A stretch of 6,916 nt of DNA, taken from contig JAZRRX010000042.1 in the NCBI GenBank assembly GCA_045651165.1, forward strand, positions 1-6,916, in the 5' to 3' direction. The translations under genes and the position numbers were made by a program. The notes under the pieces are model-generated. The model made no database searches. It was given only the letters and a program-made list of their open reading frames with translations, and was not told the origin of the DNA. Shown piece after piece: positions 1 through 5,469 of the stretch. Numbering within the stretch: position 1 is the stretch's first letter; each line of letters opens with the position of its first letter. Source of the DNA: RGIG4608 sp045651165 (GTDB lineage: Bacteria; Bacillota; Clostridia; Oscillospirales; CAG-272).

Positions 1-1
1 T

Positions 2-616
2 GCCGGTGTTGATATCGCATACACAAGCGTTGATATCAATATTCACCTACGCCGTATAGGTATGGTTTTTCAGCACTTTAATCTGTTCAATAATAAAACT
101 GTTATACAGAATATTATGCTCTCTCCCGTACTTTGTGCCATGAAAGACAGAAGAAAAGCGATTATTCATAATCTCTTTTCTAAGGATAAACTTCCTGTTA
201 AGTCTGCTTCTGAAATCAAAGAAACTGAGAAAGAAAATGCATATAAACTTCTTAAAAGAATTGGTCTTGAAGATAAAGCGGATGTTTACCCGTCAACACT
301 TTCAGGCGGTCAGAAACAGCGTGTTGCAATTGTAAGATCTCTTGCAATGAATCCCGAAGTAATTCTTTTTGATGAACCTACTTCTGCTCTTGACCCTGAA
401 ATGGTTGGTGAAGTTCTTGACGTTATGCGAGAGCTTGCCAAAGAAGGACTTACAATGATAGTTGTAACTCACGAAATGGCATTTGCACGCGACGTTTCTG
501 ATAGAGTTATCTTTATTGATGACGGTGTTATTTGCGAAGAGGGAGATCCAAAGGAATTCTTTGCAAATCCCAAAACAGACAGAGCAAAAGCATTCTTGTC
601 AAGATTTTTGAATTAA
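2..616 (+). CDS. Polar amino-acid ABC transporter ATP-binding protein (GlnQ/HisP type), 5'-truncated by the window edge
   Basis: This is the cytoplasmic ATPase subunit that would energise import of a polar amino acid together with a membrane permease and a binding protein. The frame is open from base 2, so the protein starts before the window; the ATG at 62 is an internal Met in the Q-loop (RRIGMVFQ, 53-76). Visible motifs are the ABC signature LSGGQ (299-313), Walker B ILFDE (362-376), the D-loop SALD and the H-loop His in VVTHEM (470-472). Walker A is outside the window. About 204 residues are visible. The segment between the Q-loop region and the signature (roughly 131-235) is about 30 residues longer and more basic than in compact GlnQ proteins. 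The family call is secure from the motifs and from the ending typical of GlnQ proteins; the substrate cannot be read. A terminator follows directly, so this is the last gene of its operon. Confidence 0.93.
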   Translation, partial: AGVDIAYTSVDINIHLRRIGMVFQHFNLFNNKTVIQNIMLSPVLCAMKDRRKAIIHNLFSKDKLPVKSASEIKETEKENAYKLLKRIGLEDKADVYPSTLSGGQKQRVAIVRSLAMNPEVILFDEPTSALDPEMVGEVLDVMRELAKEGLTMIVVTHEMAFARDVSDRVIFIDDGVICEEGDPKEFFANPKTDRAKAFLSRFLN

Positions 617-620
617 AAAT

Positions 621-649
621 AAAAGGAGCTTTTAAAAAGCTCCTTTTTT
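621..649 (+). terminator. Intrinsic terminator of the ABC transporter gene
   Basis: A perfect A-rich and GC-core stem (AAAAGGAGCTT pairing with AAGCTCCTTTT) with a short loop is followed by a run of six T. It begins 5 bp after the TAA stop. The -35 box of the next gene starts 2 bp after the T-run. Confidence 0.9.
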
Positions 650-650
650 G

Positions 651-679
651 TTGCAAATTAATTTTGAGTGTGATATAAT
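651..679 (+). promoter_or_regulatory. Sigma-A promoter of the alpha/beta hydrolase gene
   Basis: The -35 TTGCAA (651-656), a 17-bp spacer and the -10 TATAAT (674-679) form a near-consensus promoter. The -10 is extended by TG at 671-672, giving TGATATAAT. Transcription should start near 686, only about 12 nt before the ATG, so the leader is essentially the ribosome binding site (AGAGGTGAT, 686-694). Confidence 0.8.
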
Positions 680-697
680 AAAAATAGAGGTGATGAT

Positions 698-1441
698 ATG
701 CAGAACAAACACGTTGAATATAAACGAATAGTTGATGGGGCAGAGAAAGCAGTATTGCTTATTCACGGAATTTTAAGTACGCCCAATCACTTTAGAGAAT
801 TGATTCCTCTTATTCCTGAGAATTATTCAATTTATGCTATGGTTACAGCTGGACATTGTGGAAGTGTTGACGATTTTTCACACTCATCTCTTGATAAATG
901 GGAAGATAGTGTTCAAAAGGTAATTGACGAATTGCTTCAAACACACAAGGAGATATACATTGTGGGTTATTCAATGGGCAACCTTTTTGCTATTGAGCAG
1001 GCTATCAAAGAGCCAAGAGTGAAAAAACTGTTTTGTATTGCAATACCCATTAAGGTTAAAGTCAGAGTCAGAATAGTTGATATTGCCCTTAGAGTATATT
1101 CTAACAAATACAGGGAAAAGGATGTGGCTGCTCGCGGATGCAAGGAATCCTACGGTATAACAGATTCTAAAAACGTATTTAAGTATCTTGGTTGGGTACC
1201 GAGATTTCTTGACCTTTTCAAATTGATTAAGATAGTGCGTAAAAATCTTTACAAGTTAGACACACCATGTGTTGCTTTTCAATCTATGCGAGATGAACTT
1301 GTTTCACCTGAATCAATTAATATATTAAAAAATGAATCTAAAATGAGAGTCGAATCCTTGGATAAGTCAACACATTTTTATTATGAACCCAACAATTTAG
1401 AGATTTTGAAAAAAGAATTTATAGAATTTTTAGCATCATAA
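698..1441 (+). CDS. Alpha/beta-hydrolase fold serine hydrolase (esterase or monoacylglycerol-lipase-like)
   Basis: The protein has 247 residues and no signal peptide, so it is predicted to be cytoplasmic. It shows the standard fold landmarks: an oxyanion-region HG dipeptide (LLIHG, H23-G24), the nucleophile elbow GYSMG with Ser92, a candidate acid Asp199 (SMRDELV) and a candidate catalytic His226 (STHFYY). Together these fit a complete Ser-Asp-His triad. A basic, hydrophobic section at about 118-185 probably forms the cap domain over the active site. Length and motif order fit carboxylesterases and monoacylglycerol lipases, but the substrate is not readable. The residue after the elbow is Asn (GYSMGN) where many relatives have Gly. 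The ATG is chosen by its ribosome binding site, with GG 7 bp upstream. The gene is a single transcription unit, convergent with the following minus-strand gene. Family certain; specificity unknown. Confidence 0.9.
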   Translation: MQNKHVEYKRIVDGAEKAVLLIHGILSTPNHFRELIPLIPENYSIYAMVTAGHCGSVDDFSHSSLDKWEDSVQKVIDELLQTHKEIYIVGYSMGNLFAIEQAIKEPRVKKLFCIAIPIKVKVRVRIVDIALRVYSNKYREKDVAARGCKESYGITDSKNVFKYLGWVPRFLDLFKLIKIVRKNLYKLDTPCVAFQSMRDELVSPESINILKNESKMRVESLDKSTHFYYEPNNLEILKKEFIEFLAS

Positions 1442-1445
1442 AATA

Positions 1446-1475
1446 AAAAATCCCACCGAGCTTGGTGGGATTTTT
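1446..1475. terminator. Bidirectional terminator between convergent genes
   Basis: A perfect 12-bp stem (AAAAATCCCACC with GGTGGGATTTTT) encloses the 6-nt loop GAGCTT. The stem is bounded by A and T runs on both sides, so it can end the hydrolase transcript on the plus strand and the coiled-coil gene on the minus strand. It fills nearly all of the 37-bp gap between the two stop codons. Confidence 0.9.
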
Positions 1476-1478
1476 GCT

Positions 1479-1850
1479 TTAGTTATTTTCGAGATGTTGT
1501 TTAGCCATTTTTTCAGCTCTTTCCACTGCTTTTTCAGTTTCGATAGCGTTAAAAACGTCAAATTCTAAATCTGTTTTCTTTTGCTTAATGGAACGCTTAA
1601 TCGCGTGAATTTCTGCACGAACGATATCTATTTTTTCAATAAGTATTTTCATTTTATGGTCAGCAGAAGACCCAGCTTTTACTTTCTGATATGCAACTCT
1701 TCCAAACTGTTCGTAAAGGTCAGCAAGATTTGCTTCTTTTCTTGCAAGTTTGATGTGAAGGGAAGCGGTATCAGTAATATCTCCCGTTTTTGAAACTGCT
1801 TTACTTGCCGCTCTTTTAACACCGCGGCCGATATCACCTAATGTGGACAT
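1479..1850 (-). CDS. Small coiled-coil protein of unknown function
   Basis: The protein has 123 residues and is almost entirely helical by composition. A basic, Ser/Thr/Gly-containing N-terminus (about 1-28) precedes two charged helical segments, about 30-60 (IKLARKEANLADLYEQFGRV) and 66-121, rich in Lys, Glu and Ala with coiled-coil-like spacing. There is no signal peptide, membrane segment or cysteine. The pattern resembles small proteins common in Clostridia that begin with 'GDxGK..K..SKxGDxxD' and continue with 'K..KE..L..LYE..G', some of which end in a zinc ribbon; this one has none. I do not recognise a function. The start is firm: AAGGAGG lies 6 nt upstream of the ATG, under a good promoter. 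It is divergent from spoVAC and convergent with the hydrolase, so it forms its own transcription unit. Confidence 0.8.
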   Translation of the reverse strand: MSTLGDIGRGVKRAASKAVSKTGDITDTASLHIKLARKEANLADLYEQFGRVAYQKVKAGSSADHKMKILIEKIDIVRAEIHAIKRSIKQKKTDLEFDVFNAIETEKAVERAEKMAKQHLENN

Positions 1851-1881
1851 AATTATCCTCCTTATATCTTTCTACTTAACT

Positions 1882-1910
1882 ATTATACTATTTTTTATTT
1901 AAAAAGTAAA
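1882..1910 (-). promoter_or_regulatory. Sigma-A promoter of the coiled-coil gene
   Basis: Read on the minus strand, TTTACT (1905-1910), a 17-bp spacer and a perfect TATAAT (1882-1887) precede the gene. The start site would lie near 1875, giving a leader of about 25 nt that carries the strong AAGGAGG site (1857-1863). The sequence before the -10 is TAG, so the TGn extension seen at other promoters here is absent. Confidence 0.75.
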
Positions 1911-1970
1911 TAGATTTGTTATATTTTTTTGTATTTTTGTCAAAATAATATTTGAAAGGGAGTGATTTTC

Positions 1971-2417
1971 ATGAATATGGATAAAAAAACGTATAAAAAA
2001 TATGCCGAAGCACACGCACCGAGCTCTCCGATAGCCAAAAACTGTTTTAACGCGTTTTGTATTGGTGGACTTATTTGTGCTATTGGTCAGGGATTAAATG
2101 ATATATATCACCTTGTTTTGGAAATTGAGAAAGATGATGCAGGGTTGTTAGCTTCTTGTACGCTAGTATTAGTGGCAGTTATTTTAACGGCATTTGGAGT
2201 TTTTGATGAAATAGCAAAGGTTGCAGGTGCTGGTACTCTTGTTCCGATTACTGGTTTTGCCAATGCCGTGGTTTCTCCCGCTATAGATTCTAAAAGTGAA
2301 GGGTTTGTTTTGGGAGTTGGAGCTAAAATCTTTACAGTTGCAGGTCCCGTTTTGCTTTATGGAATTTTATCAGGGGCAATTTATGGAGTAATATATTATA
2401 TTGTTTCGATGATATAA
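1971..2417 (+). CDS. spoVAC: Stage V sporulation protein AC (SpoVA channel subunit)
   Basis: SpoVAC is an inner spore-membrane protein of the SpoVA complex, which moves Ca-dipicolinic acid into the forespore and releases it in germination. In Bacillus it behaves as a mechanosensitive channel. The protein has 148 residues from this start. It carries the family's conserved blocks: GGLICAIGQGLNDIY (32-46), FGVFDEIAKVAGAGTLVPITG (75-95) and FANAVVSPAI with SKSEGFVLGV (96-116). Three hydrophobic segments (about 26-46, 57-77, 112-146) fit the family topology. An in-frame GTG at 1962 lies inside the ribosome binding site (AAAGGGAG, 1955-1962), so the ATG at 1971, 8 nt downstream, is preferred. spoVAD and spoVAE, which normally follow, are absent: a terminator and a tRNA come next. 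I could not find a convincing sigma-G promoter; CAAAATA (1941-1947) is only a weak -10 candidate. Confidence 0.93.
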   Translation: MNMDKKTYKKYAEAHAPSSPIAKNCFNAFCIGGLICAIGQGLNDIYHLVLEIEKDDAGLLASCTLVLVAVILTAFGVFDEIAKVAGAGTLVPITGFANAVVSPAIDSKSEGFVLGVGAKIFTVAGPVLLYGILSGAIYGVIYYIVSMI

Positions 2418-2474
2418 AAGAACGAACTAAATCGTATTGCAAGCAATGAGAATAATTCTTAACACTAACACAAC

Positions 2475-2510
2475 AAAAATGGTGAGTAGCATTTGCTACT
2501 CACCATTTTT
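2475..2510. terminator. Bidirectional terminator for spoVAC and tRNA-Gln
   Basis: A perfect 16-bp stem (AAAAATGGTGAGTAGC with its complement) closes on the 4-nt loop ATTT. A-runs and T-runs flank both ends, so it works on either strand. It sits 57 bp after the spoVAC stop and abuts the CCA end of the minus-strand tRNA gene. Confidence 0.9.
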
Positions 2511-2585
2511 GGCTGGGATAGATGGATTCGAACCATCGAGATGCCAGAGTCAAAGTCTGGTGCCTTACCGCTTGGCTATATCCCA
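2510..2585 (-). tRNA. tRNA-Gln (anticodon TTG), CCA encoded
   Basis: Read on the minus strand, the acceptor TGGGATA (5' end at 2585) pairs with TATCCCA, followed by discriminator G and an encoded CCA (2510-2512). The D-arm (AGCGGTAA loop), the anticodon stem CCAGA/TCTGG with loop CTTTGAC (anticodon TTG, 2551-2553) and the T-arm GATGG-TTCGAAT-CCATC are all intact. The variable region is 6 nt, one longer than in the B. subtilis and E. coli tRNA-Gln genes I recall. The T-A first pair of the acceptor is typical of tRNA-Gln. The gene stands alone with its own perfect promoter and a terminator directly after CCA. Confidence 0.97.
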
Positions 2586-2602
2586 ATATTTACAACAGAT
2601 GA

Positions 2603-2631
2603 ATTATATCACAAAAAAGTTGTTATGTCAA
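2603..2631 (-). promoter_or_regulatory. Consensus sigma-A promoter of tRNA-Gln
   Basis: On the minus strand, TTGACA (2626-2631), 17 bp and TATAAT (2603-2608) are perfect consensus hexamers, and TG two bases before the -10 gives TGATATAAT. This is the strongest promoter in the window. Initiation near 2596 leaves a leader of about 10 nt before the mature tRNA 5' end. Confidence 0.88.
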
Positions 2632-2683
2632 GGGGGTATTTTGATATAAATATTCTTTTTTGTGAACATCCAAAAATTTCCCC

Positions 2684-2712
2684 TTTACAAAATATGAAAT
2701 ATATGATATAAT
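2684..2712 (+). promoter_or_regulatory. Sigma-A promoter of the MFS transporter gene
   Basis: TTTACA (2684-2689), 17 bp and TATAAT (2707-2712), extended by TG at 2704-2705. Transcription should start near 2719. The in-frame ATG at 2711-2713 overlaps the -10 box and would not be in the mRNA, so the CDS must begin at 2744. It is divergent from the tRNA-Gln promoter, with 52 bp between the two -35 boxes. Confidence 0.85.
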
Positions 2713-2743
2713 GTCGTATCTTGTAAATCCAAAGGAGAATAAA

Positions 2744-3964
2744 ATGAAAATTAAAAATACAGTTCAAAATCGTTCACGCATGCTAATTGTGGGTGTTTTA
2801 ACTATGCTTTTTGCAGGAGTTATCTATGCGTGGTCAATTCTTAAAGTGCCTTTCGCACAGGAACTCGGATATGCTCCATCAATGCTTGCTCTTAACTTCA
2901 CACTTACGATGTGCTTTTTCTGTATTGGTGGTCTTGTTTCAAGTTTTCTTGTTAAAAAATTTGGAACAAAAACCATGATAGTAATTTCAGGTGTTCTTGC
3001 AGGTCTTGGATTTGTGTTAACAAGCTTTCTTAATAGCAACACATCTTTGCTTTTATATGTTACATATGCGCTTTTAGCAGGACTTGGAATCGGTATGGCA
3101 TACATTATCATTATTTCTACTGTTAATGCGTGGTTTCCCGACAAAAGAGGATTGTCTTCCGGTGCGCTTATGATGGGATTTGGTGCAAGTTCATTGGTAC
3201 TTGGAAATTTTGCAGACGCACTTTTTAAATCTGCACTTGGTTGGAGATTGACATATGTTATTATGGGTATTGCCATAGCAGCGGTAATTTGTCTTTCTGC
3301 ACTTTTCATTGAAAAGCCAAATTCTGATGTTAATTTCCCAGCACCCAAGAAAATTGCCCGTAAGAGAGAAGAAAACTTTGAATCTCGTGATTATACATCA
3401 AGTGAGATGATTAAGCGATTTACGTTTTGGAGAGCGTTCTTGTTCCTTGTGTTTAATACTGCTGTTGGTAGTGCGGTTATAAGCTTTGCGCGTGACCTTG
3501 CGCTTTCAGTTGGAGCAGAGGCTGCTCTTGCAACAACACTTGTTGGTGTGCTTGCCATGTTCAATGGCCTTGGTAGAATTTTCACAGGAATTGTCTTTGA
3601 TAAAATGGGCAGAAGATTTACTATGCTTGCTGCAAACGTGCTCACTATAGTTGCAGCAGGAATGACACTTTTGGCGGTTGGTATTCATTCACTTCCACTC
3701 TGCATTTTTGGCCTTTGCTTGACGGGTATGTCCTATGGTGCATCTCCCACAGTTGCATCTGCGTTTACATCTGCATTCTACGGCACAAAGCATTTTGCAT
3801 CAAACCTTGGGGTTGTGAATTTCAATCTTATGGCTGCTTCATTTATTGCCACCGCGTGTTCGACGCTTCAGCAATCAAGTGGAGGATATACAGCACCATT
3901 CATTCTTTTGCTTTCACTTGCTACAGCAGGACTCGTGCTTAATATCAGTATTAAAAAGCCCTAA
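2744..3964 (+). CDS. MFS transporter of the OFA (oxalate:formate antiporter-like) family
   Basis: This is a polytopic inner-membrane secondary transporter of 406 residues with about 12 hydrophobic helices and a charged central loop at roughly 190-228 (KPNSD...KKIARKREENFESRD) separating the two halves. OFA-type marks are YAWS in helix 1 (28-31), the NAWFPDKRGLSSG block with MGFGASS (128-150) and the second-half loop GIVFDKMGRRFTM (282-294), which matches the MFS motif between helices 8 and 9. OFA relatives exchange oxalate/formate or move other small carboxylates; the substrate here cannot be assigned. The start is set by AAAGGAG (2731-2737), 6 nt before the ATG; an in-frame ATG at 2711 is inside the promoter. 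The gene is monocistronic, ended by its own terminator. A TTGTGAA half-site (2660-2666) lies upstream of its promoter. Confidence 0.92.
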   Translation: MKIKNTVQNRSRMLIVGVLTMLFAGVIYAWSILKVPFAQELGYAPSMLALNFTLTMCFFCIGGLVSSFLVKKFGTKTMIVISGVLAGLGFVLTSFLNSNTSLLLYVTYALLAGLGIGMAYIIIISTVNAWFPDKRGLSSGALMMGFGASSLVLGNFADALFKSALGWRLTYVIMGIAIAAVICLSALFIEKPNSDVNFPAPKKIARKREENFESRDYTSSEMIKRFTFWRAFLFLVFNTAVGSAVISFARDLALSVGAEAALATTLVGVLAMFNGLGRIFTGIVFDKMGRRFTMLAANVLTIVAAGMTLLAVGIHSLPLCIFGLCLTGMSYGASPTVASAFTSAFYGTKHFASNLGVVNFNLMAASFIATACSTLQQSSGGYTAPFILLLSLATAGLVLNISIKKP

Positions 3965-3972
3965 AGAGTAAT

Positions 3973-4000
3973 AAAAGGAGCAACTTTTGTTGCTCCTTTT
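3973..4000 (+). terminator. Intrinsic terminator of the MFS gene
   Basis: A perfect 12-bp stem, AAAAGGAGCAAC with GTTGCTCCTTTT, closes on a TTTT loop 8 bp after the stop codon. The T-rich tail is short (TTTTGTTTG) but adequate. Confidence 0.87.
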
Positions 4001-4002
4001 GT

Positions 4003-4020
4003 TTGTGAGCGGGTTCACAA
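4003..4020. promoter_or_regulatory. Palindromic operator resembling a Rex (or CRP/FNR-type) binding site
   Basis: The 18-bp sequence TTGTGAGCGGGTTCACAA is a near-perfect inverted repeat (TTGTGA / TCACAA). It matches the Firmicute Rex pattern TTGTGAA-N4-TTCACAA at 13 of 14 defined positions (G instead of A at position 7). It also fits the CRP core TGTGA-N6-TCACA. It ends 7 bp before the -35 box of the acyltransferase promoter and is centred about 51 bp before the predicted start. Rex is an NADH/NAD+-sensing repressor in Gram-positive bacteria; which regulator binds here is inference. Confidence 0.5.
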
Positions 4021-4027
4021 AAAAATC

Positions 4028-4056
4028 TTTACAAGTGCTGATTTATATGATATAAT
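4028..4056 (+). promoter_or_regulatory. Sigma-A promoter of the acyltransferase gene
   Basis: TTTACA (4028-4033), 17 bp and TATAAT (4051-4056), extended by TG at 4048-4049. The -35, spacing and extended -10 are identical to those of the MFS promoter. Initiation near 4063 leaves a leader of about 60 nt before the ATG at 4124. Confidence 0.85.
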
Positions 4057-4123
4057 ATTTAAAATGGCGATTTATGGGGAATTTTGTAAATTTTCGTTTC
4101 GCACAATATATTAGGAGAATAAT

Positions 4124-5413
4124 ATGAATAAAGAATTCAAGAAATTTGATATGAAAGCACCACCAATTAGACAAAGACATTGGTTAAGACCTGTTACATG
4201 GGCGCTTTCATTTCCCTTCACAACACTTCAACACACCAAAATAATTAAAAAGAATTGTGAGGGACTTAAACCACCATATATTTTGCTTTGTAACCATAAT
4301 GGATTTTTTGACTTTATGGTAGCAACACATGCGATTTTCCCACACAGAGCAAACTATGTAGTTGCCATCGATGGATTCTTCGGTTTTCCATTAAAAAAGT
4401 GGATTTTGCGCCAAGTAGGTGGTATTTGCAAGCGTAAGTTTACAACGGATATTATGCTTATTCGTCAAATCAAAAGAGTTGTAACAAATGGTGACGTTGT
4501 TGTTCTTTACCCTGAGGCAAGATACTCACTTTGTGGTACACAGAGTGAGCTTCACGAAAGTCTTGGTCAAATGTGCAAGATGATGAAGGTACCCGTTGTA
4601 ACATTGAAGTGTCTGGGCAATCACTTGAAATCACCTTTCTGGAATACTAAAGACCGTAAAGTTCCCTATACTGAGGGACATTTGACTCAGCTTTTCACTG
4701 CAGAAGAGCTCAAGTCTGCAAGTGTTGATGAAATCAATGCTAAAATTGCTGAAGCATTCAAGTATGACGATTTTGCTTGGCAAAAGGAAAATAATATTAA
4801 GATTACAGCATCTTATCGCGCAGAAGGTTTACATAGAGTGCTTTATCAGTGCCCCCATTGTAATACCGAATACAAGATGACTTCCAAGGGGGACACAATT
4901 AAGTGTGAGCACTGTGGCAAGTCTTGGAAGATGACAGAGCTTGGTGAACTTGTAGCAACAAGTGGTGAAACAGAGTTTTCACATATTCCCGATTGGTATG
5001 AATGGGAAAGGGCTAATGTTCGCAAAGAAGTTCGAGAAGGCAGATATTACTTCGAATCCGAGTGCCACGTTAAGTCTATGCCAAATGGTGTTAGATTTTA
5101 TGATATCGGAGAGGGAACTATCGTTCACGATTATGACGGATTTAGACTTAAGGGTACCGGAAAATACGGTGACTTCGAAATGGAAAGAAAATCCGCTGGT
5201 CTTGAAGCGTGTCATATAGAATATAACTATCTTGGTAAATTCGGTGATTGCATTGACCTCAATACCCTTGATGATACTTTCTATATTTACCCACATATCA
5301 AGGATTTCGCAGTAACAAAGATTGCTCTTGCTACAGAGGAGATTTATAGAGATATTAGAGAAAAAGCACCCAAGAATATATCAAAAAGAAGAGAAGCAAC
5401 CGTGACTCAATAA
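4124..5413 (+). CDS. PlsC-type 1-acyl-glycerol-3-phosphate acyltransferase family protein with internal zinc ribbon
   Basis: The N-terminal half is a phospholipid/lysophosphatidate acyltransferase domain, which would transfer an acyl chain to a lysophospholipid-type acceptor at the membrane. It shows the catalytic H-X4-D motif (NHNGFFD, H58 and D63), a basic patch CKRKF (102-106) and the substrate-binding motif in the form YPEARYS (129-135), near the usual EGxRS. Unlike the usual 200-250 residue PlsC, this protein has 429 residues. The extension carries a four-cysteine zinc ribbon, C243-X2-C246 and C261-X2-C264, then a Tyr- and charge-rich domain of about 150 residues that I do not recognise. 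There is no strong membrane helix; the 20-35 region is amphipathic at most. AGGAG (4113-4117) precedes the ATG by 6 nt. The gene is monocistronic, with a Rex-like palindrome upstream and spo0A downstream beyond a terminator. The acyltransferase call is firm; the acceptor is unknown. Confidence 0.88.
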   Translation: MNKEFKKFDMKAPPIRQRHWLRPVTWALSFPFTTLQHTKIIKKNCEGLKPPYILLCNHNGFFDFMVATHAIFPHRANYVVAIDGFFGFPLKKWILRQVGGICKRKFTTDIMLIRQIKRVVTNGDVVVLYPEARYSLCGTQSELHESLGQMCKMMKVPVVTLKCLGNHLKSPFWNTKDRKVPYTEGHLTQLFTAEELKSASVDEINAKIAEAFKYDDFAWQKENNIKITASYRAEGLHRVLYQCPHCNTEYKMTSKGDTIKCEHCGKSWKMTELGELVATSGETEFSHIPDWYEWERANVRKEVREGRYYFESECHVKSMPNGVRFYDIGEGTIVHDYDGFRLKGTGKYGDFEMERKSAGLEACHIEYNYLGKFGDCIDLNTLDDTFYIYPHIKDFAVTKIALATEEIYRDIREKAPKNISKRREATVTQ

Positions 5414-5419
5414 TAATAT

Positions 5420-5448
5420 AAAGTCCTACCAAACGGCAGGACTTTTTT
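5420..5448 (+). terminator. Intrinsic terminator of the acyltransferase gene
   Basis: The stem AAAGTCCTACC / GGCAGGACTTT has one A-C mismatch (5428 against 5437) and the loop AAAC, followed by a run of six T. It begins 6 bp after the stop codon. Confidence 0.85.
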
Positions 5449-5469
5449 GTTTAATGCTATAAATGTAAA

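Noticed and set aside
1962..1964. GTG as the spoVAC start
   Set aside because: It lies inside the AAAGGGAG ribosome binding sequence; the ATG at 1971 has correct spacing.
1911..1965. A sigma-G promoter for spoVAC
   Set aside because: CAAAATA (1941-1947) is one mismatch from the -10 consensus, but no acceptable -35 lies 17-18 bp upstream; not strong enough to annotate.
2437..2711. Two short plus-strand frames across the terminator and tRNA-Gln
   Set aside because: They run through a perfect terminator hairpin and a complete tRNA gene on the other strand, and have no ribosome binding site.
2824..3348. Long open frame on the minus strand inside the MFS gene (174 codons), with further minus frames at 3391-3688
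   Set aside because: They are antisense to a clear 12-helix transporter, lack ribosome binding sites and give unfamiliar low-complexity protein. They are shadows of the real gene's codon use.
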